This document shows, piece after piece, positions 7,554-16,688 of a stretch of DNA of 64,000 nt. This DNA comes from Aliiroseovarius pelagivivens (lineage in GTDB: Bacteria > Pseudomonadota > Alphaproteobacteria > Rhodobacterales > Rhodobacteraceae). The notes beneath the pieces were generated by a model that was given only the letters and a program-made list of their open reading frames with translations, searched no databases and had not been told where the DNA came from. The translations under genes and the position numbers were made by a program. Within the stretch, counting starts at the first letter, position 1, and every line of letters starts with the position of its first letter. The stretch is from contig NZ_OMOI01000001.1 in NCBI RefSeq assembly GCF_900302485.1, positions 558,001-622,000 of the forward strand, read 5' to 3'.

Positions 7554-8978
7554 CTACGCAGCCGAGCCCCCAACCGTCAGGCCGCCGATCAACAGCGATG
7601 GCTGGCCCACGCCAACAGGCACAGACTGACCCGCTTTGCCGCAGGTGCCAACGCCCGGATCCAGCGCCATGTCATTCCCAATCGCGCGAATTTGCTTCAT
7701 CGCCTGTGGGCCGTCCCCAATCAGCGTGGCGCCTTTAACCGGCGCACCGACTTTACCGCCTTCGACGCGGTAGGCTTCGGTGCAGGAGAACACGAACTTT
7801 CCGTTGGTGATGTCCACTTGGCCACCACCGAATCCAACGGCATAGATGCCGTCTTTCAGCTCTCCCAACACTTCTTCCGGGGTGGCGTTGCCGCCTTCCA
7901 TGATGGTGTTTGTCATGCGCGGCATCGGGGCATGGGCATAGCTTTGGCGACGCCCATTCCCCGTAGGGGCGACCCCCATCAGGCGTGCGTTTTGGCGGTC
8001 TTGCATATAGCCGACAAGCACGCCGTCCTCGATCAACACAGCACGGCCCGAAGGGGTGCCCTCGTCATCCACGGTGATCGACCCGCGCCGGTCGGGCAGG
8101 GTGCCATCATCGACGACTGTCACGCCCTTTGCAGCCACTTGCTGGCCGACAAGGCCCGAGAAGGCCGAGGTACCCTTGCGGTTAAAGTCACCTTCAAGCC
8201 CATGGCCCACGGCCTCGTGTAGCAGGATACCCGGCCAGCCATTGCCCAGAACTACATCCATCATGCCCGCAGGCGCGGGCACCGCGTCTAGGTTTACCAA
8301 CGCAATTCGCAGCGCCTCGCGCGCGGTGCTTTGCCAGTGTTGCGGGTCCATCAAACCAGTTAGTCCCGCACGTCCACCACCACCCGAAGAGCCGCTTTCC
8401 CGCCGCCCATCTTTTTCTACGATGACCGACACATTCAGGCGTGTCATGGGGCGCGTGTCCGACACCAACTGACCATCGGGGCGCAGGATGTGCACCTCTT
8501 GCAGGCTGGCCGCGATGGTCGCCGAGACTTGCACCACCCGTGAATCGAGGTCGCGGGTAAACGCATCAATCTCACGCAGGGTTTCGACCTTCAAGCCAAA
8601 CCCCGCATCTGCCATCGGGTCGGCATCTGTATAGAGCTTTCGGTTGGTGCGGGCAGGGGCGTCCGCCCATGTGCCCCCACCGTCACCGACGGCCAAAGCC
8701 ACGGTCGAGGCCGCTCGTTTCAGAGCAGCTTCGCTGATCTCGGTCGAGTGGGCGTATCCGGTCGTTTCGCCTTTTACAGCGCGCAGACCGAACCCCTCGG
8801 AAGCATCATAGCTGGCATTGCGCAGGCGTCCGTCATCGAACACCAGCGCCTCGGACCGCATCCGCTCGAGAAAAAGCTCGCCATCATCAGCACCATGGGT
8901 GGTTTGGGCCAGAATCTTCTGTGCCTCATCCTGAGCGATCAGGGTCTCGAACGGGCGAAAGGGGGAGGTGTCGGTCAT
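7554..8978 (-). CDS. tldD: Metalloprotease TldD
   Basis: 474 residues, typical for TldD, which with TldE (PmbA) degrades unfolded peptides and matures some microcins and modified peptides. The metal-binding motif HEAVGHGLEGD is at residues 254-264 (HExxxH with H254, E255 and H258). The N-terminal half has the expected TldD fold features (GLRAVKGETTGYAHS). The ATG at 8976-8978 is preceded by AAAGG. The gene diverges from coxB, a common alphaproteobacterial arrangement. TldE is not in the window. Confidence 0.95.
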   Translation of the reverse strand: MTDTSPFRPFETLIAQDEAQKILAQTTHGADDGELFLERMRSEALVFDDGRLRNASYDASEGFGLRAVKGETTGYAHSTEISEAALKRAASTVALAVGDGGGTWADAPARTNRKLYTDADPMADAGFGLKVETLREIDAFTRDLDSRVVQVSATIAASLQEVHILRPDGQLVSDTRPMTRLNVSVIVEKDGRRESGSSGGGGRAGLTGLMDPQHWQSTAREALRIALVNLDAVPAPAGMMDVVLGNGWPGILLHEAVGHGLEGDFNRKGTSAFSGLVGQQVAAKGVTVVDDGTLPDRRGSITVDDEGTPSGRAVLIEDGVLVGYMQDRQNARLMGVAPTGNGRRQSYAHAPMPRMTNTIMEGGNATPEEVLGELKDGIYAVGFGGGQVDITNGKFVFSCTEAYRVEGGKVGAPVKGATLIGDGPQAMKQIRAIGNDMALDPGVGTCGKAGQSVPVGVGQPSLLIGGLTVGGSAA

Positions 8979-9183
8979 GAGGGGCCTTTAGTTTGCGCTA
9001 AACGCGACGTTGTTCGTTAACTTGCGAAGGTTTTTCCTTGTTCCCAGCTTTCTAATATGGTTTCACACCAATGAGAAACAAGGGATTCCCGTGCCCGTGC
9101 GCGGGAGAGGCATGAGCGCGCTGCAGCCTGAACCGGAAATCACCGGTGCCGGGCCGCGCCGCACAGGGAAGAGAAAGACGATT

Positions 9184-10044
9184 ATGATGCGTTTCAGCAG
9201 CCTTTTCGCCACTGCAACAGCAATGATGACGGCGGGTGTCGCCACAGCTCAGGAAAATCTTGAGGTGATCGGTAAACCGGTACAAGGCGGCACAGGCTTC
9301 CAGCCAGCCGTGACCAGCGTTGCCGAAGCGGCCCAAGGGCTTGATGCTATGATCAATGTGATCATCTTCGGGATTACGATCTTCGTAACTGCTTTGCTGG
9401 CCTACGTTATCGTGCGCCACAACCGTCGCGCCAACCCCGAGCCCGCGACCTTCTCGCACCACACGCCGATTGAAATCGCATGGACCCTGATCCCCGTCGT
9501 GATCCTGGTCTTCATCGGGGCCTTCTCGCTGCCGGTTCTGTTCCAGCAGCAGGTCATTCCCAAGGGTGACGTTGTGATCAAGGTCACTGGTTATCAGTGG
9601 TACTGGGGCTATGAGTATCCCGAGCACGAATTCGGTTTCGACAGCTTCCTGCTGGATAAATCGGCTCTGGAAGAGCACGGATACGATCAGAGCGATTACC
9701 TGCTGGCCACCGACACCGCAGTTGTCGTGCCCACCGGCAAGAAAGTTGTGATGCAGGTAACCGCCGCCGACGTGATCCACTCGTGGACCATCCCGGCCTT
9801 TGGTGTGAAGCAGGACGCTGTTCCCGGTCGTCTGGCCGAGCTGTGGTTCGAAGTCGAGCCCGGCAAGGAAGGCATCTATTTCGGCCAGTGTTCGGAACTG
9901 TGCGGCAAAGACCACGCCTATATGCCGATCACTGTGAAAGCCGTGACCGAGGCCGAGTATGAAGCTTGGCTGAAAGGCGCGATCGAGGAATATGCAGGCG
10001 ACGCGACCACCTTACCTGCCATTCAGGTCGCATCGGCCAACTGA
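9184..10044 (+). CDS. coxB: Cytochrome c oxidase subunit II
   Basis: 286 residues from ATG 9184 ([15 protein letters not shown]), chosen because a signal peptide ending ...GVATAQ follows. The open frame extends 58 codons upstream, but that part is not conserved-looking. Two membrane helices lie near residues 55-80 and 98-120. The periplasmic CuA domain has [13 protein letters not shown] and [14 protein letters not shown], giving the two Cys, two His, Glu and Met copper ligands. It accepts electrons from cytochrome c and passes them to subunit I, whose gene is not in this window. It is the first gene of the ctaB-ctaG-coxC cluster. Confidence 0.96.
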   Translation: MMRFSSLFATATAMMTAGVATAQENLEVIGKPVQGGTGFQPAVTSVAEAAQGLDAMINVIIFGITIFVTALLAYVIVRHNRRANPEPATFSHHTPIEIAWTLIPVVILVFIGAFSLPVLFQQQVIPKGDVVIKVTGYQWYWGYEYPEHEFGFDSFLLDKSALEEHGYDQSDYLLATDTAVVVPTGKKVVMQVTAADVIHSWTIPAFGVKQDAVPGRLAELWFEVEPGKEGIYFGQCSELCGKDHAYMPITVKAVTEAEYEAWLKGAIEEYAGDATTLPAIQVASAN

Positions 10045-10050
10045 TCATGC

Positions 10051-10094
10051 GGAAGGGGTAACCCCTTCCCACAGACCGCCCTTCCGGGGGCGGT
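10051..10094 (+). terminator. Two consecutive hairpins between coxB and ctaB
   Basis: GGAAGGGG-TAA-CCCCTTCC (10051-10069) is followed by ACCGCCC-TTCCGG-GGGCGGT (10075-10094) and a short T-rich stretch (TTCTTG). The pair could act as a partial terminator or as an mRNA-stabilising element that sets more subunit II than assembly factor. The hairpins are seen; the role is inferred. Confidence 0.5.
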
Positions 10095-10133
10095 TTCTTG
10101 CAAAAAAGACCCTAGCCAGAGCGCCATAAAAAC

Positions 10134-11078
10134 ATGACTGACGCCAGCATCCAATCCACCAAGACCGAAACCGGCGAAGCCGGGTTTGGCGACTATTTCG
10201 CGCTGCTGAAACCGCGTGTGATGTCGCTGGTGGTGTTCACGGCCCTTGTCGGGCTGCTGGTCGCGCCGGTTGGCGTGAACCCAGTGGTTGGATTGGCCTC
10301 GATCCTGTTCATCGCCGTAGGTGGTGGTGCTTCGGGCGCTTTGAACATGTGGTGGGACGCTGACATCGACCGCAAGATGAAGCGCACGCTGACCCGCCCG
10401 ATCCCGTCGGGCAAAGTCGAAGAAGGCGAGGCGTTTGCCATCGGCATCACCCTGTCGGTCATGGCCGTCGTAATGTTGGGGCTGGCCTCGAACATGATGG
10501 CCGCAGCCTTGCTGGCCTTCACCATTTTCTTCTATGTCGTGATCTACACGATGTGGCTAAAGCGCTGGACCCCGCAGAACATCGTGATCGGTGGCGCGGC
10601 GGGCGCGTTCCCTCCGATGATCGGTTGGGCTGTCGCCACGGGCGGGATCTCGATCGAAAGCGTCCTGATGTTTGCTCTGACTTTCGCATGGACGCCGCCC
10701 CATTTCTGGGCGCTGGCGCTGTTCACCAAGGGTGATTATGCCAACGCTGGCGTGCCGATGCTGACCGTGACCCACGGCCGTAAAGCAACCCGCGCGCACA
10801 TCCTTGGCTATACCTTTGCGCTGGCTGCCGTAGCTATCGCGCTTGGCCTGACCTCGGTTGGTGGCCCCACCTATATGGTGATCGCGCTGGTTCTGAACGC
10901 TATGTTCATCAAAGGTGCGTGGGACGTGTTCCGCCGCACCGATGCAAACAGCGACGCGGACAGTCACAAGGCCGAACGCGGTCTATTCAAACTGTCGCTG
11001 GCGTACCTGTTCCTGCACTATGGCGCGTTGCTGGTTGAAGCTTCGTTGAAACCCTTCGGACTGGGGGGCTGGGGCTGA
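10134..11078 (+). CDS. ctaB: Protoheme IX farnesyltransferase (heme O synthase)
   Basis: 314 residues, a polytopic UbiA-family prenyltransferase that attaches farnesyl to heme B, giving heme O for later conversion to heme A of the oxidase. The first Asp-rich motif is ALNMWWDADIDRKMKRT with the following TRPIPSG, and a second conserved loop reads MLTVTHGRKATRAHILGY. Eight to nine hydrophobic helices are visible. It is downstream of coxB and its stop overlaps the next start (TGATG at 11076-11080), showing tight co-expression with the assembly genes. Confidence 0.96.
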   Translation: MTDASIQSTKTETGEAGFGDYFALLKPRVMSLVVFTALVGLLVAPVGVNPVVGLASILFIAVGGGASGALNMWWDADIDRKMKRTLTRPIPSGKVEEGEAFAIGITLSVMAVVMLGLASNMMAAALLAFTIFFYVVIYTMWLKRWTPQNIVIGGAAGAFPPMIGWAVATGGISIESVLMFALTFAWTPPHFWALALFTKGDYANAGVPMLTVTHGRKATRAHILGYTFALAAVAIALGLTSVGGPTYMVIALVLNAMFIKGAWDVFRRTDANSDADSHKAERGLFKLSLAYLFLHYGALLVEASLKPFGLGGWG

Positions 11079-11239
11079 TGGCGATCAAAGCAGAACATGA
11101 AATGCACAAGCGCCGGTTCAGCCGCAATGTCGGTCTGGGCATCGTGTTGGTGGGTTTTGTCGCCCTTGTTTACGGCTTGACCGTGGCGAAAGTGAGCGAA
11201 CTGTATCAGCCGGAAACTGCGACGGAGGCCAGCCAATGA
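11078..11239 (+). CDS. Small single-helix protein of the cox cluster (CoxF-like)
   Basis: 53 residues (MAIKAEHEMHKRRFSRNVGL...). The start overlaps the ctaB stop (TGATG) and the stop overlaps the ctaG start (ATGA), so it is translated in series with both. A basic N-terminus (HKRRFSRN) precedes one membrane helix (VGLGIVLVGFVALVYGLTV), then a short polar tail. Alphaproteobacterial cox operons often carry such a small ORF between ctaB and ctaG, sometimes called coxF. Position and topology support an oxidase assembly role, but no biochemical function can be read from sequence. Confidence 0.8.
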   Translation: MAIKAEHEMHKRRFSRNVGLGIVLVGFVALVYGLTVAKVSELYQPETATEASQ

Positions 11240-11811
11240 GCCTTTCGCAGCACCAGATGACGGCAGCCAAGATGGTCGGCGTTGTGATCCTGATGGGATC
11301 GCTCAGCTGGGCGTCGGTTCCGTTCTATGACTGGTTCTGCCGGGTTACTGGCTTTGGCGGTGTCACGGGTGTGGCCGCGAAAGCGTCCGACGTGGTGCTG
11401 GACCGCAAGGTGCTGGTCCGCTTCGACGCATCGAAAGAACGCGGCATGCCGTGGGATTTCAAACCCGTCCAGCGCGAGATGGAAATTCGTCTGGGTGAAA
11501 CCGGGTTGGCCTTCTATGAGGCTTACAACCCGACAGACCGCCCGGTCGCCGGCACTGCCAGCTATAACGTCGCCCCGTTCTCGGCTGGCGGCTTTTTCAC
11601 CAAGATTGACTGCTTCTGCTTTGAACAGCAGGTGCTGCAACCCGGAGAACGCGTGACCATGCCGGTCACCTTCTACGTGGACCCCGAAATTATCGAGGAT
11701 GACGAGGGCAAATACGTGAATGCGATCACGTTGTCCTACACATTCCACGAAACCGAATTGCCGGAAGAGGTCGCTTCGCTTGAGGCACCCCAGACGGTTG
11801 TGCAAAACTGA
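11236..11811 (+). CDS. ctaG: Cytochrome c oxidase assembly protein CtaG (Cox11)
   Basis: 191 residues. Cox11/CtaG is a membrane-anchored periplasmic copper chaperone that inserts CuB into subunit I. One N-terminal helix (MVGVVILMGSLSWASVPFYDWFC) is followed by the immunoglobulin-like copper domain with the copper-binding FTKIDCFCFEQQ motif (CxC) and the conserved VTFYVDPEI. The length matches the family. The start overlaps the preceding small gene by four bases; coxC follows after 27 bases. Confidence 0.96.
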   Translation: MSLSQHQMTAAKMVGVVILMGSLSWASVPFYDWFCRVTGFGGVTGVAAKASDVVLDRKVLVRFDASKERGMPWDFKPVQREMEIRLGETGLAFYEAYNPTDRPVAGTASYNVAPFSAGGFFTKIDCFCFEQQVLQPGERVTMPVTFYVDPEIIEDDEGKYVNAITLSYTFHETELPEEVASLEAPQTVVQN

Positions 11812-11838
11812 CGCCAGAAGAACAGGGACTAGACGCTT

Positions 11839-12639
11839 ATGGCACATGCAAAGAACCACGATTTTCACATTCTGCCGCCTTCGGTAAACCCGTTTCTGGG
11901 TGCTGTAGCTGGCTTCGTCATGCTGTTTGGCGCTGTTCAATGGATGGCCAATGGCACGCCTTGGCTGTTCTTCGCCGGCCTGGCTGGCGTTCTCTATGTC
12001 ATGTTCGCCTGGTGGTCGGACGTTGTGCATGAAGGCGAAACCGGTGACCACACTTCGGTCGTGAAAATCGGTCTGCGCTATGGCGTTATCCTGTTCATCA
12101 TGTCCGAAGTCATGTTCTTCGTCGCGTGGTTCTGGAGCTTCTTCAAGCACGCCATGTACCCGATGACGGAAGGCTCGCCCGCGATCGACGGTGTTTGGCC
12201 GCCGGTTGGCATCGAAACCTTCGACCCGTGGCATCTGCCGCTGATCAACACGCTGATCCTGCTGCTGTCGGGCTGTGCCGTGACCTGGGCGCACCACGCA
12301 ATTGCACATGAAAACAACCGCAAAGACCTTGTTTGGGGTCTGACCTTGGCGGTGATCCTGGGCGTGATCTTCACCATCTTCCAGGCCTACGAATACAGCC
12401 ACGCTGCCTTTGACTTCTCGGGCAACATCTATGGCGCCAACTTCTTCATGGCCACTGGCTTCCACGGTTTCCACGTGATCGTCGGTACCATCTTCCTGTT
12501 CATCTGCCTTCTGCGCGCGATGAAGGGTCACTTCACTCCGGAAAGCCACGTCGGCTTCGAAGCCGCCGCTTGGTACTGGCACTTCGTTGACGTTGTATGG
12601 CTGTTCCTGTTCGCCGCTGTTTACATCTGGGGCGGTTGA
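11839..12639 (+). CDS. coxC: Cytochrome c oxidase subunit III
   Basis: 266 residues with seven predicted membrane helices, the standard size for subunit III of aa3-type oxidases, which stabilises the core and its proton uptake. Family motifs include [30 protein letters not shown] and [16 protein letters not shown], ending in [22 protein letters not shown] precedes the ATG. A strong terminator follows at 12667-12701, so surf1 downstream may be partly uncoupled from it. Confidence 0.97.
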   Translation: MAHAKNHDFHILPPSVNPFLGAVAGFVMLFGAVQWMANGTPWLFFAGLAGVLYVMFAWWSDVVHEGETGDHTSVVKIGLRYGVILFIMSEVMFFVAWFWSFFKHAMYPMTEGSPAIDGVWPPVGIETFDPWHLPLINTLILLLSGCAVTWAHHAIAHENNRKDLVWGLTLAVILGVIFTIFQAYEYSHAAFDFSGNIYGANFFMATGFHGFHVIVGTIFLFICLLRAMKGHFTPESHVGFEAAAWYWHFVDVVWLFLFAAVYIWGG

Positions 12640-12666
12640 ACCTGACCTGCGATTAGTCCTAATCAA

Positions 12667-12701
12667 GGGCGCGAGGGGAAACTCTCGCGCCTTTCTCTTT
12701 T
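12667..12701 (+). terminator. Rho-independent terminator after coxC
   Basis: An 8-bp GC-rich stem GGCGCGAG / CTCGCGCC (12668-12691), extendable by one G-T pair, is followed by TTTCTCTTTT. It lies 28 bases after the coxC stop and just before surf1 at 12714. Confidence 0.8.
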
Positions 12702-12713
12702 CGGATCTCTGTC

Positions 12714-13382
12714 ATGCGCCAAGCTATCACGATCATCCTTAGCCTTGCGGTCCTGACCCTGTTTGTCGGGCTGGGCACTTGGCAGGTGCAGCGTCTGCAA
12801 TGGAAAGAGGGCGTGCTGGCCAATATCGACGCCCGTATCGCGGCCGACCCGGTGTCCCTGCCGGATACGCCAGACAAGGCCCAAGACACCTATCTTCCGG
12901 TTATTGTCAGTGGCAGTTTTGGCGAAGGTACGCTGCGCGTGCTGGTGTCCACCAAACAGGCCGGAGCAGGGTATCGTTTGATTTCACCTTTTCTGACCGA
13001 GCAGGGCGCGATCCTGATCGACAGGGGCTTCATCCGTGTGGCAGACGAGATGCCGCCGGTGCCTGAAGGCCCGGTCCAGATTGAGGGCAACCTGCACTGG
13101 CCTGCTGACCGGCTTAGCTCGACCCCGGAAAACGATGTGGCAGGCAATACATGGTTTGCCCGTGACCTTGACCAAATGGCGGAAGTGCTGGGCACCCAAC
13201 CGATCTTTATCATCACCCGCCATATGACCCCACCCGAGCCGCGTGTGCTTCCACTTCCCGTCACCTCGGACGGGGTTCCGAACCGACACCTTGAATACGC
13301 AGGCACATGGTTTTTGTTGGCCCTGACATGGTCGATGATGACACTTACTCTGCTTTGGCGTAAGAAACGCCGAAACACCTGA
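12714..13382 (+). CDS. SURF1 family cytochrome oxidase biogenesis protein
   Basis: 222 residues with the SURF1 layout: an N-terminal helix (ITIILSLAVLTLFVGLGTWQVQRLQWK), a periplasmic domain containing GYRLISPFL and ILIDRGFIRV, and a C-terminal helix (EYAGTWFLLALTWSMMTLTL). SURF1 proteins bind heme A and help load it into subunit I. The gene follows coxC as in Paracoccus and many alphaproteobacteria, and precedes thrC by 14 bases. Confidence 0.93.
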   Translation: MRQAITIILSLAVLTLFVGLGTWQVQRLQWKEGVLANIDARIAADPVSLPDTPDKAQDTYLPVIVSGSFGEGTLRVLVSTKQAGAGYRLISPFLTEQGAILIDRGFIRVADEMPPVPEGPVQIEGNLHWPADRLSSTPENDVAGNTWFARDLDQMAEVLGTQPIFIITRHMTPPEPRVLPLPVTSDGVPNRHLEYAGTWFLLALTWSMMTLTLLWRKKRRNT

Positions 13383-13396
13383 AGGACTCACTTCCG

Positions 13397-14794
13397 ATGC
13401 GCTATATCTCGACCCGCGGCGACGCACCTGTTCTCAGCTTTGAAGACGCCATGCTCACCGGCCTTGCCCGTGACGGCGGCCTTTATGTGCCGGAAACCGT
13501 GCCGACCATGTCAAAGGCCGAGATCGCGGCGCTGGCGGGCCTGTCCTATGAAGAGATCGCCTTTCGCGTGATGCGCCCCTTCGTGGGCGACACCTTCACC
13601 GATGAGGAATTCAAAGAGATCATCGCCAAGGCATATGCTGGTTTCGGTCACGACGCCCGTGCACCCTTGGTGCAGCTGGGCCCGAACCACTTCCTGTTAG
13701 AGCTCTTCCACGGCCCGACGCTCGCCTTCAAAGATTTCGCGATGCAGTTGATTGGCCAACTGTTCCAAGTGGCCCTTAGCCGTCGCGGAGAAAAAGTGAC
13801 CATCGTCGGCGCGACGTCGGGTGACACCGGGTCTGCGGCGATTGAGGCCTTCAAAGGTCTGGACGCGGTCGACGTGTTCATCCTGTTCCCCCATGGCCGC
13901 GTGTCCGAAGTACAGCGCCGTCAGATGACCACGCCGTCGGAAAGCAACGTGCATGCGCTGGCTATGGATGGTGACTTCGACGATTGCCAAGCACGCCTGA
14001 AGGACATGTTCAACGATTTCGACTTCCGCGATGGCGTGAAACTTGCCGGTGTGAACTCGATCAACTGGGCACGCGTACTGGCGCAGGTGGTATACTATTT
14101 CTCGTCCGCCGTGTCGCTGGGCGCGCCTGATCGCAAGATCAGCTTCACCGTGCCGACTGGCAATTTCGGTGACATCTTCGCAGGCTATATCGCCAAGAAG
14201 ATGGGCCTGCCGATTGACCAACTGGTGATCGCCACCAACCAAAATGACATCCTGCACCGCACGATGGAAACCGGTGCCTATACCAAGGCGGGCGTCACGC
14301 CATCGATCAGCCCGTCGATGGACATTCAGGTGTCCTCGAACTTTGAACGCGCGCTGTTTGACGCATACGGTCGTGACGGCAAAGCCGTTGCCGGTCAAAT
14401 GGACGATCTCAAGGACGGTGGGTTCTCGATCAGCCAAGGCGCGATGGAGTTCTTGAAAGAGCAGTTCACCTCGGGCCGCGCCTCGGAAGACGAAACCATG
14501 GCTCAGATCAAGGCAAGCTTCGCCACAACGGGCGAAGTCCTGTGCCCGCACTCGGCTATTGGCGTGAAAGTCGCCAACGAACATCTGGGCAATAGCCCGA
14601 TGGTTACGCTGGCCACCGCGCACCCCGCGAAATTCCCGGCTGCCGTGAAAGACGCCTGCGGAGAAGACGCCCCCCTGCCGCCGCGTATGGCGGACCTGTT
14701 TGACCGCGACGAGCGCGTGACACGCGTAGCCAACGACCTTGAAGCGTTGAAATCTCTGATTCTAGAGCGCACCGGAAAGGCCACACCTGCATGA
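13397..14794 (+). CDS. thrC: Threonine synthase
   Basis: 465 residues, matching the long bacterial form. It converts O-phosphohomoserine to threonine with PLP. The PLP lysine is K112 in FHGPTLAFKDFAMQ, and the phosphate-binding loop reads GATSGDTGSAA. AAGGA precedes the ATG. The gene overlaps the following peptidase gene by four bases (ATGA at 14791), a coupling seen in other alphaproteobacteria without known functional reason. Aspartokinase for the same pathway is at 39395-40630. Confidence 0.97.
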   Translation: MRYISTRGDAPVLSFEDAMLTGLARDGGLYVPETVPTMSKAEIAALAGLSYEEIAFRVMRPFVGDTFTDEEFKEIIAKAYAGFGHDARAPLVQLGPNHFLLELFHGPTLAFKDFAMQLIGQLFQVALSRRGEKVTIVGATSGDTGSAAIEAFKGLDAVDVFILFPHGRVSEVQRRQMTTPSESNVHALAMDGDFDDCQARLKDMFNDFDFRDGVKLAGVNSINWARVLAQVVYYFSSAVSLGAPDRKISFTVPTGNFGDIFAGYIAKKMGLPIDQLVIATNQNDILHRTMETGAYTKAGVTPSISPSMDIQVSSNFERALFDAYGRDGKAVAGQMDDLKDGGFSISQGAMEFLKEQFTSGRASEDETMAQIKASFATTGEVLCPHSAIGVKVANEHLGNSPMVTLATAHPAKFPAAVKDACGEDAPLPPRMADLFDRDERVTRVANDLEALKSLILERTGKATPA

Positions 14795-16053
14795 CCGTGC
14801 GTCTAGATCGTCTTCCTAACGGCGTGCGCGTCGTGACCGAATTCATGCCAGGGCTGGAAAGCGCCTCTCTTGGGGTGTGGGTCATGGCGGGTGGACGCCA
14901 CGAAACGCAGGCCCAAAACGGCATCGCGCATTTCCTTGAGCATATGGCCTTCAAAGGCACCCAAAAGCGCAACGCGCTTGAGATTGCCGAGGCGATCGAA
15001 GACGTGGGCGGGTACATCAACGCCTATACCTCGCGCGAGGTGACGGCCTATTACGTGCGCGTTCTGAAAGATGACGTGGCGCTTGGCCTCGACGTGATTT
15101 CGGACATCGTGTTGAACCCTGTCTTTGACACGGGCGAGATCGAGATCGAACGTGGTGTGATCCTGCAGGAAATCGGTCAGGCGCTGGATACGCCCGATGA
15201 CGTGGTGTTCGACTGGCTGCAAGAAGCGGCCTTTCCCGAGCAGCCCATCGGCCGCACCATTCTTGGCCCATCCGAACGGGTGAAGTCCTTTGGCCGCGAT
15301 GACTTGTCGGGGTTTGTGGGGCAGCACTATGGCCCCGAGCAGCTGATCCTGTCGGCAGCCGGAGCGGTGGACCACGACGAGATTTTGCGCCTGGCGGAAG
15401 CCGCCTTCGGCGCTCTGGCGCCCCGCCCTGTGCTGGTGCCAGACACGGCAGTTTGGACCTCGGGCGAGCGGGTCGAGGTCAATGATACGCTCGAACAAGT
15501 GCATTTCACCTTGGGGTTCGAGGCACCTTCGTACCGCGATGATGGATTTTATGCCGCGCAACTCTTCAGTTCCGCCTTGGGCGGCGGCATGTCTTCGCGC
15601 CTTTTCCAAGAAGTGCGCGAGAAACGCGGGCTGTGCTATTCGATTTTCTCGCAAGTTGGGTCGTATGACGACACGGGTATGATGACCGTCTATGCGGGCA
15701 CCTCGGGCGAAGACATCGCCGCCCTGTCTGGCCTGTGCATTGACGAGATGAAACGCGCCACCAGTGACATGTCTGACCGCGAACTAGAGCGTGCGCGCAC
15801 CCAGATGAAAGCAGGGCTTCTGATGGGATTGGAAAGCCCCTCGGCGCGTGCTGAACGCATGGCGCGTCTGGTTGGGATTTGGGGTCATGTGCCGACTTTG
15901 GCCGATACGGTCGCCAAGATCGAAGCCGTAACCCTGCAAGACCTGCGTGATTTTGGTGCGTCCCTGTCAGACAGCGCTATGGCGATGGCCGTCTATGGCC
16001 CGGCGGCGAAAGCCGAGCCGCTGGAGGCATTGATGGAAAGGCGCGCGGCCTGA
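14791..16053 (+). CDS. M16 family zinc peptidase (mitochondrial-processing-peptidase-like)
   Basis: 420 residues. The inverted zinc motif HFLEH is at residues 47-51 with the further glutamate in the helix ERGVILQEIGQALD, so the catalytic half looks complete. The second domain carries the family's GLCYSIFSQVGSYDDTG segment with the RGLCY signature. In mitochondria the homologue removes targeting peptides; the bacterial substrate is not known, and the protein has no evident signal peptide. It is coupled to thrC upstream and overlaps the acetyltransferase start by one base (TGATG). Confidence 0.93.
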   Translation: MTVRLDRLPNGVRVVTEFMPGLESASLGVWVMAGGRHETQAQNGIAHFLEHMAFKGTQKRNALEIAEAIEDVGGYINAYTSREVTAYYVRVLKDDVALGLDVISDIVLNPVFDTGEIEIERGVILQEIGQALDTPDDVVFDWLQEAAFPEQPIGRTILGPSERVKSFGRDDLSGFVGQHYGPEQLILSAAGAVDHDEILRLAEAAFGALAPRPVLVPDTAVWTSGERVEVNDTLEQVHFTLGFEAPSYRDDGFYAAQLFSSALGGGMSSRLFQEVREKRGLCYSIFSQVGSYDDTGMMTVYAGTSGEDIAALSGLCIDEMKRATSDMSDRELERARTQMKAGLLMGLESPSARAERMARLVGIWGHVPTLADTVAKIEAVTLQDLRDFGASLSDSAMAMAVYGPAAKAEPLEALMERRAA

Positions 16054-16637
16054 TGTTTTCGCGGCCCAAGAAGGTTCGGATCGAAACCGAACGCATGACC
16101 CTGCGCCCGCCCCTGCATGGTGACTATCGCGCATGGGCAGCGCTTCGGGTTGCAAGCCGGGACTTCCTGACTCCATGGGAGCCCACATGGGCTGCCGATC
16201 ACCTGACCCGCAAAAGTTTCACAAATCGCGTATATTGGGCCAATCGTTCGGTCTCAAGCGGCACGGCACTTCCACTTTTCATGTTTCGCCGGCAGGACGG
16301 CGTGCTGCTGGGTGCGTTGACGCTCGACAACATTCGCCGCGGACCGTCGCAGGCCGGTACAACCGGATACTGGGTCGGCGAACGATTTGCGCGGCAGGGC
16401 TATATGCGCGAAGGGCTTGAGGCGCTGGTGCATTATGCTTTCAACGAGCTTGACCTGTCGCGGCTGGAAGCGGGCTGTCTGCCAGAAAACACCGCATCGC
16501 GCGGGGTGCTGGAAAAGGTTGGCTACAAATACGAAGGCGTGGCGCAAAGCTATCTTCAGATCAACGGGCGCTGGCGCAATCACGTGCTCTATGCCAACCT
16601 CAGGTCAGATCGGCGCGGGCGCACACAAGCGGGCTAG
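16053..16637 (+). CDS. GNAT N-acetyltransferase, RimJ-like
   Basis: 194 residues of the RimJ/RimL type (ribosomal-protein alanine acetyltransferase-like). It has the N-terminal ETERMTLRPP strand, GTTGYWVGERFARQGYMREGLEALVHYAF as the acetyl-CoA-binding region, and the closing LEAGCLPENTASRGVLEKVGY. The exact substrate cannot be told from sequence. The start overlaps the stop of the M16 peptidase gene, suggesting one transcript from thrC onward. Confidence 0.88.
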   Translation: MFSRPKKVRIETERMTLRPPLHGDYRAWAALRVASRDFLTPWEPTWAADHLTRKSFTNRVYWANRSVSSGTALPLFMFRRQDGVLLGALTLDNIRRGPSQAGTTGYWVGERFARQGYMREGLEALVHYAFNELDLSRLEAGCLPENTASRGVLEKVGYKYEGVAQSYLQINGRWRNHVLYANLRSDRRGRTQAG

Positions 16638-16688
16638 GGTGACCGCTTGGTGACCTGCAGATGGACGATGAAGTAAAAGGGATGTGAC

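Noticed and set aside
11206..12666. 486-codon open frame antisense to ctaG and coxC
   Set aside because: It lies opposite two clear genes. Its composition is rich in His, Gln and Arg, as expected from reading hydrophobic-helix codons backwards, and no domain is visible.
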